Assembly: GCF_013149275.1 (NCBI RefSeq)
Contig: NZ_JABGNA010000001.1
Location: 124,001-188,000, forward strand
Length of the DNA: 64,000 nucleotides
DNA from: Mucilaginibacter sp. SG564
GTDB lineage: Bacteria; Bacteroidota; Bacteroidia; Sphingobacteriales; Sphingobacteriaceae
Reading direction: 5' to 3'
Of the stretch, positions 50,895-59,413 are shown piece after piece (position 1 is the stretch's first letter; each line of letters opens with the position of its first letter). Under the pieces are notes generated by a model. That model was given only the letters and a program-made list of their open reading frames with translations. It had not been told where the DNA came from and did not search any database. Both the position numbers and the translations under genes were made by a program.

Positions 50895-51797
50895 CTAAGG
50901 CAGCTGATGCTTTTTATTCGTTCCGATATTCATCAGCACAACTGCGAGCAGGATCAGGATAACGCCTGCCCATTGTAAAAAGCTCACGGGCTCTTTTAGC
51001 AACAAATTTGCCATCAATACAGAAACCGGTATTTCTATAGATGAAATAATGGCTCCCAGTCCCATGCCCGTTAGCGGCATTCCTCTTGTGAATAGCAGCG
51101 GAGGAAGGATGGTCCCGAATAAAGAAAGGAGAAGACCCCACCGCAGGAATATCCCGCAGGAGAATTCGTGGTTGAGTGATGAATGGAAAATGAGTATGAT
51201 CACGATCAATCCACCCAATATCATGTAAAGACTTCGTTTTAACGGAGGAGCATGAAGCTCTATATTTTTCGAAGAGTACATGGTTGCCGTATAGCAAAGC
51301 GCTGCCATTAGTCCCCAGCCAAATCCGGTCCAGTTGATACGCACAGATTGGCTATGCAAATGGGTAGCCAATACAGTGCCGGTCAGGATAATAACGATGG
51401 ATATTATTTTACTTAAGCCGGGCGATTTTTTATGCAGGATTGTTTCTACAATAACACCCATCCACACGGTTTGCATCAGCAACACAATAGCAACACTTAC
51501 CGGTACGTATTGTACGGAGAAATAGTAAAAAGCGCTGGTCAGCCCCAATGATGTCCCCGCTATGATCAGCTTAAATACACCCTTTATGCCTGTCGATTTT
51601 GTTGCCGGTGCAGGCTCCCGTTTACGCAGTAAGGTTAAAATAAATAACCCTGCGACGCCAAGCATGTACTGCGAAAGTGTTACCTCGGCGGTGCTGAATC
51701 CTTCACGGTAGGCCATTTTTACAAAGGTTGCCAGCATTCCGTAACTTGCAGCGCCCAGCGCAATGAGAATGCTCCCTTTGAATACATTGTTTTTCAT
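50895..51797 (-). CDS. EamA/DMT-superfamily transporter
   Basis: The 300-residue protein has ten predicted membrane helices in two EamA repeats. Typical pieces are SILIALGAASYGMLATFVKMAYREGFSTAEVTL, YVPVSVAIVLLMQTVWMGVIVETIL and AIISSIEIPVSVLMANLLLKEPVSFLQWAGVILILLAVV. Substrate is unknown. Its ATG directly follows the azoR stop codon, so the two are co-transcribed from the azoR promoter; an exporter paired with a quinone/azo reductase would suit handling of a toxic small molecule. Confidence 0.88.
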   Translation of the reverse strand: MKNNVFKGSILIALGAASYGMLATFVKMAYREGFSTAEVTLSQYMLGVAGLFILTLLRKREPAPATKSTGIKGVFKLIIAGTSLGLTSAFYYFSVQYVPVSVAIVLLMQTVWMGVIVETILHKKSPGLSKIISIVIILTGTVLATHLHSQSVRINWTGFGWGLMAALCYTATMYSSKNIELHAPPLKRSLYMILGGLIVIILIFHSSLNHEFSCGIFLRWGLLLSLFGTILPPLLFTRGMPLTGMGLGAIISSIEIPVSVLMANLLLKEPVSFLQWAGVILILLAVVLMNIGTNKKHQLP

Positions 51798-52439
51798 TTA
51801 CACCAGTTCCCTCTCTATCAAGTCTCTGATATCCTGGTGCGATGTATCAATGGATGTTTTAGCTTTCTCCGGCCCGTAGGATAACCCGTTAATAGTGATT
51901 ATGTGGATATTGCTGATGCCTATGATATTAAATACTGTTTTTAAATAGGTGCTCTGGAAATCCATGTACTCGTTATAATCTCCCTTGCCGTATCCAGGTT
52001 CGCCTCTTGAAAGCAAAAGAAACAGCGTTTTATTTTCAAGTAGTCCGGTATAAGGGTTCTGTACATCGGCCCGGTTAAAGGTAAAAGTCTCATTCACCCT
52101 TATAATCTGGTCGATATAGGCCTTAAGCACGCTGGGGATTGACCAGTTGTACATGGGCGAGCCTAATACAATCACATCAGTTTCCTTTAACTCGGCAATG
52201 TAGGTATCGCTTGTTTTTAATGTTTCCATTTCCTCGGCCAACCTCGCCGCTTCAGGCTTAAAAGCCGCGGCTATCCAGTTTTCGTTCATGTGGGGTACAT
52301 CGATGTTCCCCAATTCCCGGGTGGTAATCATGGCATCACCATGGATGCTTGTCCAATGATCGATAAATACTTCTGTCAGTTTTCTGCTTTGCGATCTGAG
52401 CGCCCGGGCACTTGAATTGATGACTAATACTTTTTTCAT
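51798..52439 (-). CDS. azoR: FMN-dependent NADH azoreductase
   Basis: The protein has 213 residues from the ATG at 52439 (MKKVLVINSSARALRSQSRKL, standard AzoR start); an earlier in-frame ATG lies upstream of the expected transcription start. The flavodoxin-like fold shows VIVLGSPMYNWSIPSVLKAYIDQIIRVNETF and a later LLLSRGEPGYG loop. AzoR-type enzymes reduce quinones and azo compounds using NADH. It is divergent from a MocR regulator, whose family often controls the neighbouring gene. Confidence 0.92.
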   Translation of the reverse strand: MKKVLVINSSARALRSQSRKLTEVFIDHWTSIHGDAMITTRELGNIDVPHMNENWIAAAFKPEAARLAEEMETLKTSDTYIAELKETDVIVLGSPMYNWSIPSVLKAYIDQIIRVNETFTFNRADVQNPYTGLLENKTLFLLLSRGEPGYGKGDYNEYMDFQSTYLKTVFNIIGISNIHIITINGLSYGPEKAKTSIDTSHQDIRDLIERELV

Positions 52440-52454
52440 TTCGATAATTTTATA

Positions 52455-52484
52455 CAAAAGTATTGGGCTGTTGGGTTATATTTG
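52455..52484. promoter_or_regulatory. Divergent -7 boxes of azoR and the MocR gene
   Basis: TACTTTTG on the minus strand (52455-52462) lies 15 nt before the azoR ATG. TATATTTG on the plus strand (52477-52484) ends 31 nt before the ATG at 52516 and argues that the MocR protein starts there rather than at 52486. Confidence 0.5.
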
Positions 52485-52515
52485 TATGCCAATTTTTATA
52501 AAAACTACAGCCCAG

Positions 52516-53982
52516 ATGTTGCCTTACAAATCATTGATCCTGGTTGAGCGAAATGCCTCCGTAGCGTTACATATCCAGGTGTGTAATAGTTTTATAGCGT
52601 TGATCACTAATGGCACGCTGCAGCCCGCTGATTTATTACCGAGTTCGAGGATATTGGCAGATCTGATCGGCATCAACAGAAATACGGTAAAACTGGCTTA
52701 TGAAGAACTGATCAGCCAGGGTTGGGCCGAATCTATGGAGCGCAAGGGCGTGTTTGTACTTTCCAAGCTTCCTATACGTCGTTCCAAAACAGTATTACCC
52801 GAGGAGGAAAAAAACAATACTTCCAAAGAATCTTTCTCATGGAAAAAGCTGGGGAAGACTGCACCCAATGAAAATTTACAACAACAAACCATGTTGGCCA
52901 TTGACGACGGTTTCCCTGATGTACGTTTGGCTCCTGTAGATGTATTGATGAGAGAATACCGGAGCCTTTCCCGACGGTTTCACGGCCGCAATTTTTTGAA
53001 GTACGGTAGTGCCATGGGGTCGGAACACCTTCGCCATTCTATTTGCAATTACCTTTCCCATAGCCGGGGTCTGATTGTCGCTGCCGAAAATATACTCATT
53101 ACCAAGGGCAGCCAGATGGGCATCTATTTAGCCGCGCAATTGCTGCTCAATAACGGCGATAACATTGCGGTAGGTATTTCAAACTATAGCTCCGCCGATG
53201 AGACCTTTAAATACGCAGGCGCCAACCTGTTACGGATATCGGTTGATGATAATGGAATGGATGTAGATGAGCTGGAAGTGGTTTTACAGCACAAAAAAAT
53301 AAAGGCGGTATATATTATTCCGCACCATCATTTCCCTACAACGGTAACCATGAGCATGGAACGCAGGTTAAAACTATTGAACTTGGCCCGGGAATACCAT
53401 TTCGCCATTATTGAGGATGATTATGATTTTGATTTCCATTACGATAATAAACCTTATCTGCCGCTGGCTGGTATCGACCATAATCATAATGTGATTTATA
53501 TCGGCTCTATCTCCAAAACGTTTGCCCCGGCTTTACGTATCGGATTTATGACGGGGCCGGTAGCTTTTGTGGAAGATGGGACATCATTACGGCAACTGAT
53601 AGACAAACAAGGCGATACCCTATTGGAAGAAGCATTCGCGGTACTGTTTGATGATGGAGAAATGGAGAGGCATTTCCGCAAATCATTAAAAATTTATAAG
53701 CAGCGCAGGAACTTGTTTTGCGATATACTCCAATCCGATTTTAAAAACGTAATACAATTCAAGATCCCGGAAGGAGGGCTTGGCGTGTGGACAGTTTTTG
53801 ATGAAAAGATTGACATGACCAAAATGTCACAAGAAGCCTCCAAAAAAGGGCTTTACATTGGCAATGGTAGTTTTTATAAGAACGAATCTTTTGCGGCCAA
53901 TGCCCTGCGGATGGGCTTTGCCTCGCTAAAAGAAAATGAAATGATAGAAGCCCTCGGCATCCTGAAAACGATAATTCGCTGA
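52516..53982 (+). CDS. MocR-family regulator (GntR helix-turn-helix fused to aminotransferase)
   Basis: The protein has 488 residues from the ATG at 52516 (MLPYKSLILVERNASVALHIQV). Residues about 1-75 are a GntR winged helix (LLPSSRILADLIGINRNTVKLAYEELISQGW). A linker leads to a fold-type I aminotransferase domain (about 125-488) with KGSQMGIYLAAQLLL, IIEDDYDFDFHYDNKPY and the PLP lysine K334 in IGSISKTFAPALRIGF. MocR proteins use PLP as an effector and usually regulate adjacent genes, here most likely azoR-EamA. Confidence 0.92.
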   Translation: MLPYKSLILVERNASVALHIQVCNSFIALITNGTLQPADLLPSSRILADLIGINRNTVKLAYEELISQGWAESMERKGVFVLSKLPIRRSKTVLPEEEKNNTSKESFSWKKLGKTAPNENLQQQTMLAIDDGFPDVRLAPVDVLMREYRSLSRRFHGRNFLKYGSAMGSEHLRHSICNYLSHSRGLIVAAENILITKGSQMGIYLAAQLLLNNGDNIAVGISNYSSADETFKYAGANLLRISVDDNGMDVDELEVVLQHKKIKAVYIIPHHHFPTTVTMSMERRLKLLNLAREYHFAIIEDDYDFDFHYDNKPYLPLAGIDHNHNVIYIGSISKTFAPALRIGFMTGPVAFVEDGTSLRQLIDKQGDTLLEEAFAVLFDDGEMERHFRKSLKIYKQRRNLFCDILQSDFKNVIQFKIPEGGLGVWTVFDEKIDMTKMSQEASKKGLYIGNGSFYKNESFAANALRMGFASLKENEMIEALGILKTIIR

Positions 53983-54069
53983 GTTTGCTGGGCCACCCTT
54001 TATCTGCTAACTGGCATATTTAACACCCGTATCATCGGAGTAACTTTGTGGTAAATAAATCATAAAGAC

Positions 54070-54504
54070 ATGCAAACACGAATTAAAATTGACAAAATAG
54101 AGCCGGCAGGATACAGGGCAATTCTTGGCCTCGAAAAGTTCATTGAAAGCACATCGTTAACAAGAACGCATAAAGACCTGATCAAGATCAGATCGTCACA
54201 AATAAACGGATGTGCTTTTTGTATCAATATGCACACTTTGGATGCCCGTAAAGCCGGCGAAACAGAACAGCGTATATATGGCCTTAACGCCTGGCGCGAT
54301 ACCCCATTTTTCTCAGAAGAAGAACGCGCGATATTGGCCCTCACCGAAGAAGTTACCCTGATCAGCAACCATGTAAAGGATGAAACTTACGAGCAGGCAG
54401 CCAAATTATTGGATGAAACCTACCTGGCACAGGTGATCCTGGCTATTATCACCATTAACACCTGGAACAGGATCGGCATCACCACTAACTTAATACCGGC
54501 ATAA
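54070..54504 (+). CDS. Carboxymuconolactone decarboxylase/AhpD-like protein
   Basis: The 144-residue helical protein has the AhpD core signature GCAFCINMHTLDARKAGETEQRIYGL, with C48, C51 and H55 forming the CxxCxxxH redox site. The family reduces peroxides or disulfides; canonical lactone decarboxylase activity is not implied by this motif. It follows the MocR gene by 87 bp and ends at a strong terminator. Context with azoR suggests a shared role in detoxification, which is an inference. Confidence 0.9.
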   Translation: MQTRIKIDKIEPAGYRAILGLEKFIESTSLTRTHKDLIKIRSSQINGCAFCINMHTLDARKAGETEQRIYGLNAWRDTPFFSEEERAILALTEEVTLISNHVKDETYEQAAKLLDETYLAQVILAIITINTWNRIGITTNLIPA

Positions 54505-54525
54505 TTCTGCCATATAATGACGATG

Positions 54526-54555
54526 AAAGCCCTCTTATTGGAGGGCTTTTTTTTC
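54526..54555 (+). terminator. Terminator after the AhpD-like gene
   Basis: AAAGCCCTC (54526-54534) pairs perfectly with GAGGGCTTT (54541-54549), followed by T-rich sequence. It opens the 316-bp spacer 54505-54820. Confidence 0.82.
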
Positions 54556-54721
54556 TTTATCCGCTGCTGTCTTGAAGGCAGATAAAAACAGATATAGTGC
54601 TATGCCTTCTTCCGGGGATAATTTAATTACAATAAAGACTTTATAAACACCATCGGGGTTAAAGATTTTACTTCTGCGGAGTATCGGTAAGTTGATGGTA
54701 ATGTATGAAGGGGGGCACCAT

Positions 54722-54801
54722 TACTCCATAAATCACTAATTCAATAATTAATGCATTGTCATAACTCAATAATTCATTAACTCACTAAATCAATAATTAA
54801 C
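54722..54801. repeat. Family C octad-word array upstream of mtaB
   Basis: Units AAATCACT, AATTCAAT, AATTAATG and later AATTCATT, AACTCACT, AAATCAAT, AATTAACT repeat in about 8-nt register, interrupted by GCATTGTC. No strong second arm is visible. The array ends against the mtaB promoter box. The 165 bp between the terminator and the array contain nothing I recognise. Confidence 0.7.
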
Positions 54802-54809
54802 TATCTTTG
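54802..54809 (+). promoter_or_regulatory. -7 box TATCTTTG of mtaB
   Basis: A perfect TAnnTTTG box lies 11 nt before the mtaB ATG, so the leader would be very short. Confidence 0.45.
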
Positions 54810-54820
54810 CGCCTTTTAGG

Positions 54821-56140
54821 ATGAATAAGAAAGTTGCCTTTTATACGCTGGGCTGTAAGCTCAACTATTCGGAAACCTCGTCTATAGGTCGCCTGTTTAA
54901 CCAGGCCGGCTACGATACGGTGGAGTTTACGAATACCCCCGATGTTTTTGTGATCAACACCTGTTCGGTTACCGAAAACGCGGATAAAAAGTGCAAGAAG
55001 ATTGTTAAGGAAGCGCTTAAAATATCGCCAAACGCTTATGTAACCATTGTTGGTTGCTACGCTCAGCTAAAACCCCAGGAAATAGCCGAAATACCGGGTG
55101 TGGACATGGTACTGGGCGCTGCCGAAAAATTCCAGATCATTGATCACATCACCGATCTCACCAAAAAGCCTAAGGCGGTAGTATATAACCAGCCCGTAAG
55201 TGAGGCTAACGAGTTTGTACCCGCTTATTCTTTTGGCGATCGTACCCGTACATTTTTAAAAGTTCAGGATGGTTGCGATTACTCCTGTACCTTTTGTACT
55301 ATACCATTGGCCCGTGGCAGCAGCCGCAGTGATACTATCGAAAATGTGCTGGAGCAGGCCCGCCAGATAGCCGCATCGGGCGTAAAAGAAATTGTACTGA
55401 CCGGTGTAAACCTGGGCGATTTTGGCATCAGGAATGGCAAACGTGAAGATAAATTCTTCGACCTGGTACAAGCCCTGGACGAAGTAGAAGGGATAGATCG
55501 TTTCCGGATCTCATCTATAGAACCCAACCTGCTAACCGACGAAATTATTGCCTTTGTGGCTACTTCCAAACGTTTTGTGCCGCATTTTCATATCCCGCTT
55601 CAGTCAGGTTCAGATAAAATACTGGGACTGATGCGCCGTCGCTATAAACGCGATCTGTATATAAACAGGGTAGCCAAGATCAAAGAACTGATGCCGGATT
55701 GCTGTATCGGGGTAGATGTGATTGTTGGTTTCCCCGGTGAAACCCGTGAAGATTTTGTGGAGACCTATAATTTTCTGAATGAGCTAAACGTTTCATATCT
55801 GCATGTGTTTACCTACTCGGAGCGGGAAAATACCCTGGCCAGCCAGATGACCGGCGCTGTACCGGGTTCGGCCCGTGGCGAGCGCAGTAAAATGCTGCAT
55901 ATCCTGTCTGACAAAAAACGCCGGGCATTTTATGAAAGCCAGATAGGTAAAACAGAAGAAGTTTTATTTGAAGGGGATATCAAAGAGGGCTATATGCATG
56001 GTTTCACCCGTAACTATGTAAAAGTACGCACCAAGTATGACCCCGTGCTGATCAACGAATTGAAAAAGGTACACTTAACAAATATTTCACCTGATGGTGA
56101 TGTCGATATAACAGAAAGCGAAGAAATATTAGTGCATTAA
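54821..56140 (+). CDS. mtaB: tRNA t6A37 methylthiotransferase MtaB
   Basis: The 439-residue radical-SAM enzyme adds a methylthio group to t6A37 of ANN-decoding tRNAs. The N-terminal MTTase domain has YTLGCKLNYSETS (C12) and VINTCSVTENADKKC. The radical-SAM cluster motif is VQDGCDYSCTFCTIPLARG (CxxxCxxC), followed by GSGSDKIL-type IPLQSGSDKILGLMRRRY. Length is typical. It heads the mtaB-lgt-gtrA-suhB operon. Confidence 0.95.
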   Translation: MNKKVAFYTLGCKLNYSETSSIGRLFNQAGYDTVEFTNTPDVFVINTCSVTENADKKCKKIVKEALKISPNAYVTIVGCYAQLKPQEIAEIPGVDMVLGAAEKFQIIDHITDLTKKPKAVVYNQPVSEANEFVPAYSFGDRTRTFLKVQDGCDYSCTFCTIPLARGSSRSDTIENVLEQARQIAASGVKEIVLTGVNLGDFGIRNGKREDKFFDLVQALDEVEGIDRFRISSIEPNLLTDEIIAFVATSKRFVPHFHIPLQSGSDKILGLMRRRYKRDLYINRVAKIKELMPDCCIGVDVIVGFPGETREDFVETYNFLNELNVSYLHVFTYSERENTLASQMTGAVPGSARGERSKMLHILSDKKRRAFYESQIGKTEEVLFEGDIKEGYMHGFTRNYVKVRTKYDPVLINELKKVHLTNISPDGDVDITESEEILVH

Positions 56141-56169
56141 AATACTATATTCGCTTCAAACTATAACCT

Positions 56170-57339
56170 ATGTTTCCAACCATTACATCGCTTCTTCAGT
56201 ATCTTTTCGGTATAAATATCCCTTTGCCTGTTCAAACCTTCGGGTTTTTTGTAGCCATTGCTTTTATGGGTGCCTATTGGGCCTTTGCACAGGAATTTAA
56301 GCGGAAGGAGAAATTAGGCATCATTCATTCGTTTAAAAAAACGGTTACTGTAGGCAAACCAGCCTCGGTTAATGAATTAGTAGGAAATGGTGTCTTTGGC
56401 TTTGTTTTAGGCTATAAACTGGTTGATTGCATATTGAATTACCGCATGCTTTTAGACAGCCCGCAGGATTTTTTATTATCCTTACGCGGCAGTTGGATAG
56501 GCGGAATTATTGGGGCCGCGGCATTTGCTTATTGGGCTTATCATGAGGCCGAGAAACAAAAACAACCCAAGCCAGTAACCAAAGAGGTAACCGTGCATCC
56601 ACATGAGCTCATGGGTAATATTTTGCTATGGGCTGCGATTTTTGGTTTTGCCGGAGCTAAGCTATTTAACGCGCTGGAAAACTGGGGCGAATTCATGAAA
56701 GACCCTGTAGGTATGTTGGTTGGCTTCAGCGGACTTACCTTTTATGGTGGTTTAATATGCGGCGGTGGCGCCGTGCTTTATATCGCCAATAAACATAATA
56801 TTAAGCCGCTGGATATGCTGGATATCGGCGGACCGGGTATGATGCTGGCTTACGCCTTAGGCAGGGTAGGCTGCCAAATGTCTGGTGATGGAGATTGGGG
56901 GATAACCAATACCGCCCCAAAACCGGGCTGGCTGAGCTGGGCCCCTGATTGGATGTGGGCCTTTAAATTTCCGCATAATGTGAATGATGAAGGTGTGGCT
57001 ATTCCGGGTTGTGTGGGCAAATTTTGCCATGAATTGGCTTACCCTGTTTATCCTACATCGTTTTATGAAGTGATTGTTTGCTTGCTGCTATTTTGGCTTT
57101 TGTGGAGCATCCGCGACCGTATAAAGCGTGCAGGCGTTATGTTTGGCATCTATATGATATTAGCCGGTGTTGAACGCTTTTTTATTGAATTGATACGGGT
57201 AAATACAAAATACCATGTTGCCGGTATCAGCTTTACCCAGGCCGAATTTATTTCGTTGCTGATGGTTGTTGGCGGAGCCATTTTGATTGTGAATGGGTTA
57301 AATAAGGATAAAAAATCAGCTGTTTTAAAGCATGGCTAA
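56170..57339 (+). CDS. lgt: Prolipoprotein diacylglyceryl transferase
   Basis: The 389-residue polytopic enzyme transfers diacylglycerol to the lipobox cysteine of prolipoproteins at the inner membrane. The signature is [17 protein letters not shown] with the essential Arg, and [18 protein letters not shown] corresponds to the HGGL region, with Tyr in place of His. It is about 100 residues longer than the E. coli enzyme because of extended loops, as in other Bacteroidota. It overlaps gtrA by 8 bp. The window's lipoproteins (repeat protein, MsrA, RND adaptor) would be its substrates. Confidence 0.93.
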   Translation: MFPTITSLLQYLFGINIPLPVQTFGFFVAIAFMGAYWAFAQEFKRKEKLGIIHSFKKTVTVGKPASVNELVGNGVFGFVLGYKLVDCILNYRMLLDSPQDFLLSLRGSWIGGIIGAAAFAYWAYHEAEKQKQPKPVTKEVTVHPHELMGNILLWAAIFGFAGAKLFNALENWGEFMKDPVGMLVGFSGLTFYGGLICGGGAVLYIANKHNIKPLDMLDIGGPGMMLAYALGRVGCQMSGDGDWGITNTAPKPGWLSWAPDWMWAFKFPHNVNDEGVAIPGCVGKFCHELAYPVYPTSFYEVIVCLLLFWLLWSIRDRIKRAGVMFGIYMILAGVERFFIELIRVNTKYHVAGISFTQAEFISLLMVVGGAILIVNGLNKDKKSAVLKHG

Positions 57340-57805
57340 TACTAAGCGAGCCAACAAATTACTGGACAACCAGGTATTCAGATTTGTTATTTCTGCAGGG
57401 GCAGGTTTTTTAGTTGATGTCTCTGCCTTTTACTTATTTTACCATAACTTATTGGTGAGGCATACTTACCAGATATTTTCATTCACGGTTCGTAATTCTA
57501 CTCTATCCCTGGCACTGTCGTTTTTTATGGGTGTGATTGTGAATTTCCTGATAACCAGGTATATGGTTTTTACGGAGTCGAAGCTATCAGCTTATAAGCA
57601 GTTTATTCGCTTTGCATCCGTGGCTTGTCTTGGCTTTTTCGCCAATTTAGCGGTCATCAAAATACTGATACAGGACTTTGGCATATATCCGCCGGTGGCC
57701 CGGATAGGAGCCGCGTTAAGCTTGTTCTTCGCGAGCTTTTTTGTACATAAAGCATTTTCATTCAGCTTATCATTACGCAAACATGCAACTCAAAAACATA
57801 ACTGA
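57332..57805 (+). CDS. GtrA-like membrane protein
   Basis: The 157-residue protein has four membrane helices: [65 protein letters not shown] and [22 protein letters not shown]. This is the GtrA/DPMS-type flippase-like family, which helps move polyprenyl-linked sugars or anchors. It overlaps lgt by 8 bp and the next gene by 23 bp, so translation is likely coupled. Confidence 0.9.
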   Translation: MANTKRANKLLDNQVFRFVISAGAGFLVDVSAFYLFYHNLLVRHTYQIFSFTVRNSTLSLALSFFMGVIVNFLITRYMVFTESKLSAYKQFIRFASVACLGFFANLAVIKILIQDFGIYPPVARIGAALSLFFASFFVHKAFSFSLSLRKHATQKHN

Positions 57806-58574
57806 ACAAGTAATTGAGGTTTCAAAACAAGCCGGGGATTTTATAAGACAGGAGCGTAAAACCTTTAACGCTGATAAAATTGAATACAAAGGCTTGAACG
57901 ACCTGGTATCCTACGTAGATAAAACTGCCGAAAAACTGATTGTTGAAGGTCTGAAAAAGATATTACCCGAGGCGGGCTTTATTACCGAAGAAAAAACTAC
58001 AACCACCGTTGGCGAAAGATATAACTGGATCATCGACCCTTTGGATGGTACCACCAATTTTATACATGGCATACCTTCATTTTCGGTAAGTATAGCACTT
58101 AAAGAATATGATGAACTGGTGGCTGGTGTAGTATACGAAGTGAACCTTGACGAATGCTTTTATGCCTGGAAAGATGGCCCTGCCTATTTTAACGGTACCG
58201 AGATCAGGGTGAGTAATAATCAAACCGTAGCTAACAGCTTATTAGCAACCGGGTTCCCATATTATGATTTTGGAAAACAAGACGCTTATATAGCCCTGTT
58301 TGCCGATTTGATGAAGAATTGCCATGGCCTAAGACGTTTAGGCTCTGCCGCTGTCGACCTGGTTTACACGGCCTGTGGCAGGTTTGATGCTTTTTACGAA
58401 TACAACTTAAACTCCTGGGATGTGGCTGCCGGTATAGTTATCGTAAGGCAGGCCGGGGGCGAAGTAGTAACCTTTAGCGGTGGCAGCGATGTACTGGAAG
58501 CAAGAGAAGTGGTGGCAACTAACGGAAAAATAACAGGGGAATTGGTGCAGTATATCCAGAAATATTTCGTTTAG
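57783..58574 (+). CDS. suhB: Inositol monophosphatase family protein
   Basis: The protein has 263 residues from the ATG at 57783, within the gtrA 3' end; an earlier in-frame start would lengthen that overlap. Metal-site motifs are EEKTTT (FITEEK), WIIDPLDGTTNFIHGIPSFSVSI and NSWDVAAGIVIVRQAGG, which define the IMPase superfamily. Likely activity is on inositol phosphates or a related phosphomonoester; SuhB also has an rRNA-assembly role in enterobacteria. The symbol reflects family similarity only. Confidence 0.9.
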   Translation: MQLKNITEQVIEVSKQAGDFIRQERKTFNADKIEYKGLNDLVSYVDKTAEKLIVEGLKKILPEAGFITEEKTTTTVGERYNWIIDPLDGTTNFIHGIPSFSVSIALKEYDELVAGVVYEVNLDECFYAWKDGPAYFNGTEIRVSNNQTVANSLLATGFPYYDFGKQDAYIALFADLMKNCHGLRRLGSAAVDLVYTACGRFDAFYEYNLNSWDVAAGIVIVRQAGGEVVTFSGGSDVLEAREVVATNGKITGELVQYIQKYFV

Positions 58575-58593
58575 GATTTCACTGAAATAAAAA

Positions 58594-58641
58594 AGATTTC
58601 ACGATCTCAATTGGATTAACAATATGAGATCTGTGAAATCT
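58594..58641. repeat. Imperfect hairpin (AGATTTCACAGATCTCA type)
   Basis: Arms 58594-58609 and 58625-58641 pair completely except for one inserted base, with a 15-nt loop. It lies between convergent suhB and the Nfu-type gene, with a further GATTTCA word at 58576, and may end transcription from both sides. Confidence 0.72.
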
Positions 58642-58665
58642 TAAATAATCTGTGTAATTAAATAT

Positions 58666-59217
58666 TTATAGCGCTTCTGATACCACTTCGGTAACTTCAG
58701 GAACCATACGTTTCAACAGGTTTTCGATACCGGCTTTCAGGGTAACAGTTGATGAAGGGCAACCACTGCATGAACCACGCAGTTCAACGGTAACCACGCC
58801 TTCGTTAAATGAACGGTATGAAATAGCGCCGCCATCTTGTTCAACAGCCGGGCGAACGTAGTCATGTAATATCTGTTGTATTTTTACTTCGGTTTCAGAA
58901 CCTTCAAAGTTTGCTGCTTCAGTTTCTTCCTCTAATTGTATTTTGAGTTCAGATTCAACCGCGCCTTTTACAAACTCTTTCATAATAGGCTCTACATCAT
59001 CCCATTCGCTGCCTTCGGTTTTAGTAATGGTAACAAAATTACTGGCGAAGAAAACACCATTAACAAAAGAGAATTTATATAACTCTTTAGCAAAAGGCGA
59101 CTTTTCTGCACTTTCTTTTGTGGCGTAATCGGCACTGCCATTAATAAGCAACTTGTTCACAATGAACTTCATGGTTGCCGGGTTTGGCGTTAACTCTGTA
59201 TATACGTTGATATTCAT
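58666..59217 (-). CDS. NifU-like/Nfu iron-sulfur scaffold protein
   Basis: The 183-residue protein has an Nfu N-terminal domain (about 3-90, TELTPNPATMKFIVNKLL) and a C-terminal NifU domain (about 108-180) with RPAVEQDGGAISY and the cluster-binding CxxC of ELRGSCSGCPSSTVTL (C150, C153). It carries [4Fe-4S] clusters to target enzymes such as the BioB and MtaB seen in this window. Single-gene unit with its own -7 box. Confidence 0.94.
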   Translation of the reverse strand: MNINVYTELTPNPATMKFIVNKLLINGSADYATKESAEKSPFAKELYKFSFVNGVFFASNFVTITKTEGSEWDDVEPIMKEFVKGAVESELKIQLEEETEAANFEGSETEVKIQQILHDYVRPAVEQDGGAISYRSFNEGVVTVELRGSCSGCPSSTVTLKAGIENLLKRMVPEVTEVVSEAL

Positions 59218-59249
59218 TTCTTCTGCTATTTTTAATAAATCTTAATTAA

Positions 59250-59257
59250 CAAATTTA
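59250..59257 (-). promoter_or_regulatory. -7 box TAAATTTG of the Nfu-type gene
   Basis: A perfect TAnnTTTG box on the minus strand, 32 nt before the ATG at 59217. Confidence 0.42.
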
Positions 59258-59311
59258 AGTAGCTTTTTGATTTAAAGTTAGCTATTAATTAGTTATGACA
59301 CATAAATGATA

Positions 59312-59413
59312 GACGTGAAAATATGCAGACGTGAAAATGTGCAGATATGCAAATGATTAAGGTTTTAAATGTCTTATAATCTGCACATCTGAAATCCGCA
59401 CATCTGCACATCA
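59312..59413. repeat. Family F octad-word hairpin (GATGTGCA) abutting the purB stop codon
   Basis: Left-arm octads from 59312 are GACGTGAA, AATATGCA, GACGTGAA, AATGTGCA, GATATGCA. The right arm gives ATCTGCAC, ATCTGAA, ATCCGCAC, ATCTGCAC and ATCAG from 59379. The purB stop codon (59411-59413) lies in the last word. Arms 59337-59354 and 59394-59411 pair over 18 bp with three transition mismatches. Confidence 0.82.

Noticed and set aside
52417..52515. Longer start for the MocR regulator
   Set aside because: It would begin inside the azoR gene and upstream of the TATATTTG box; homologous proteins begin near MLPYKSLI.
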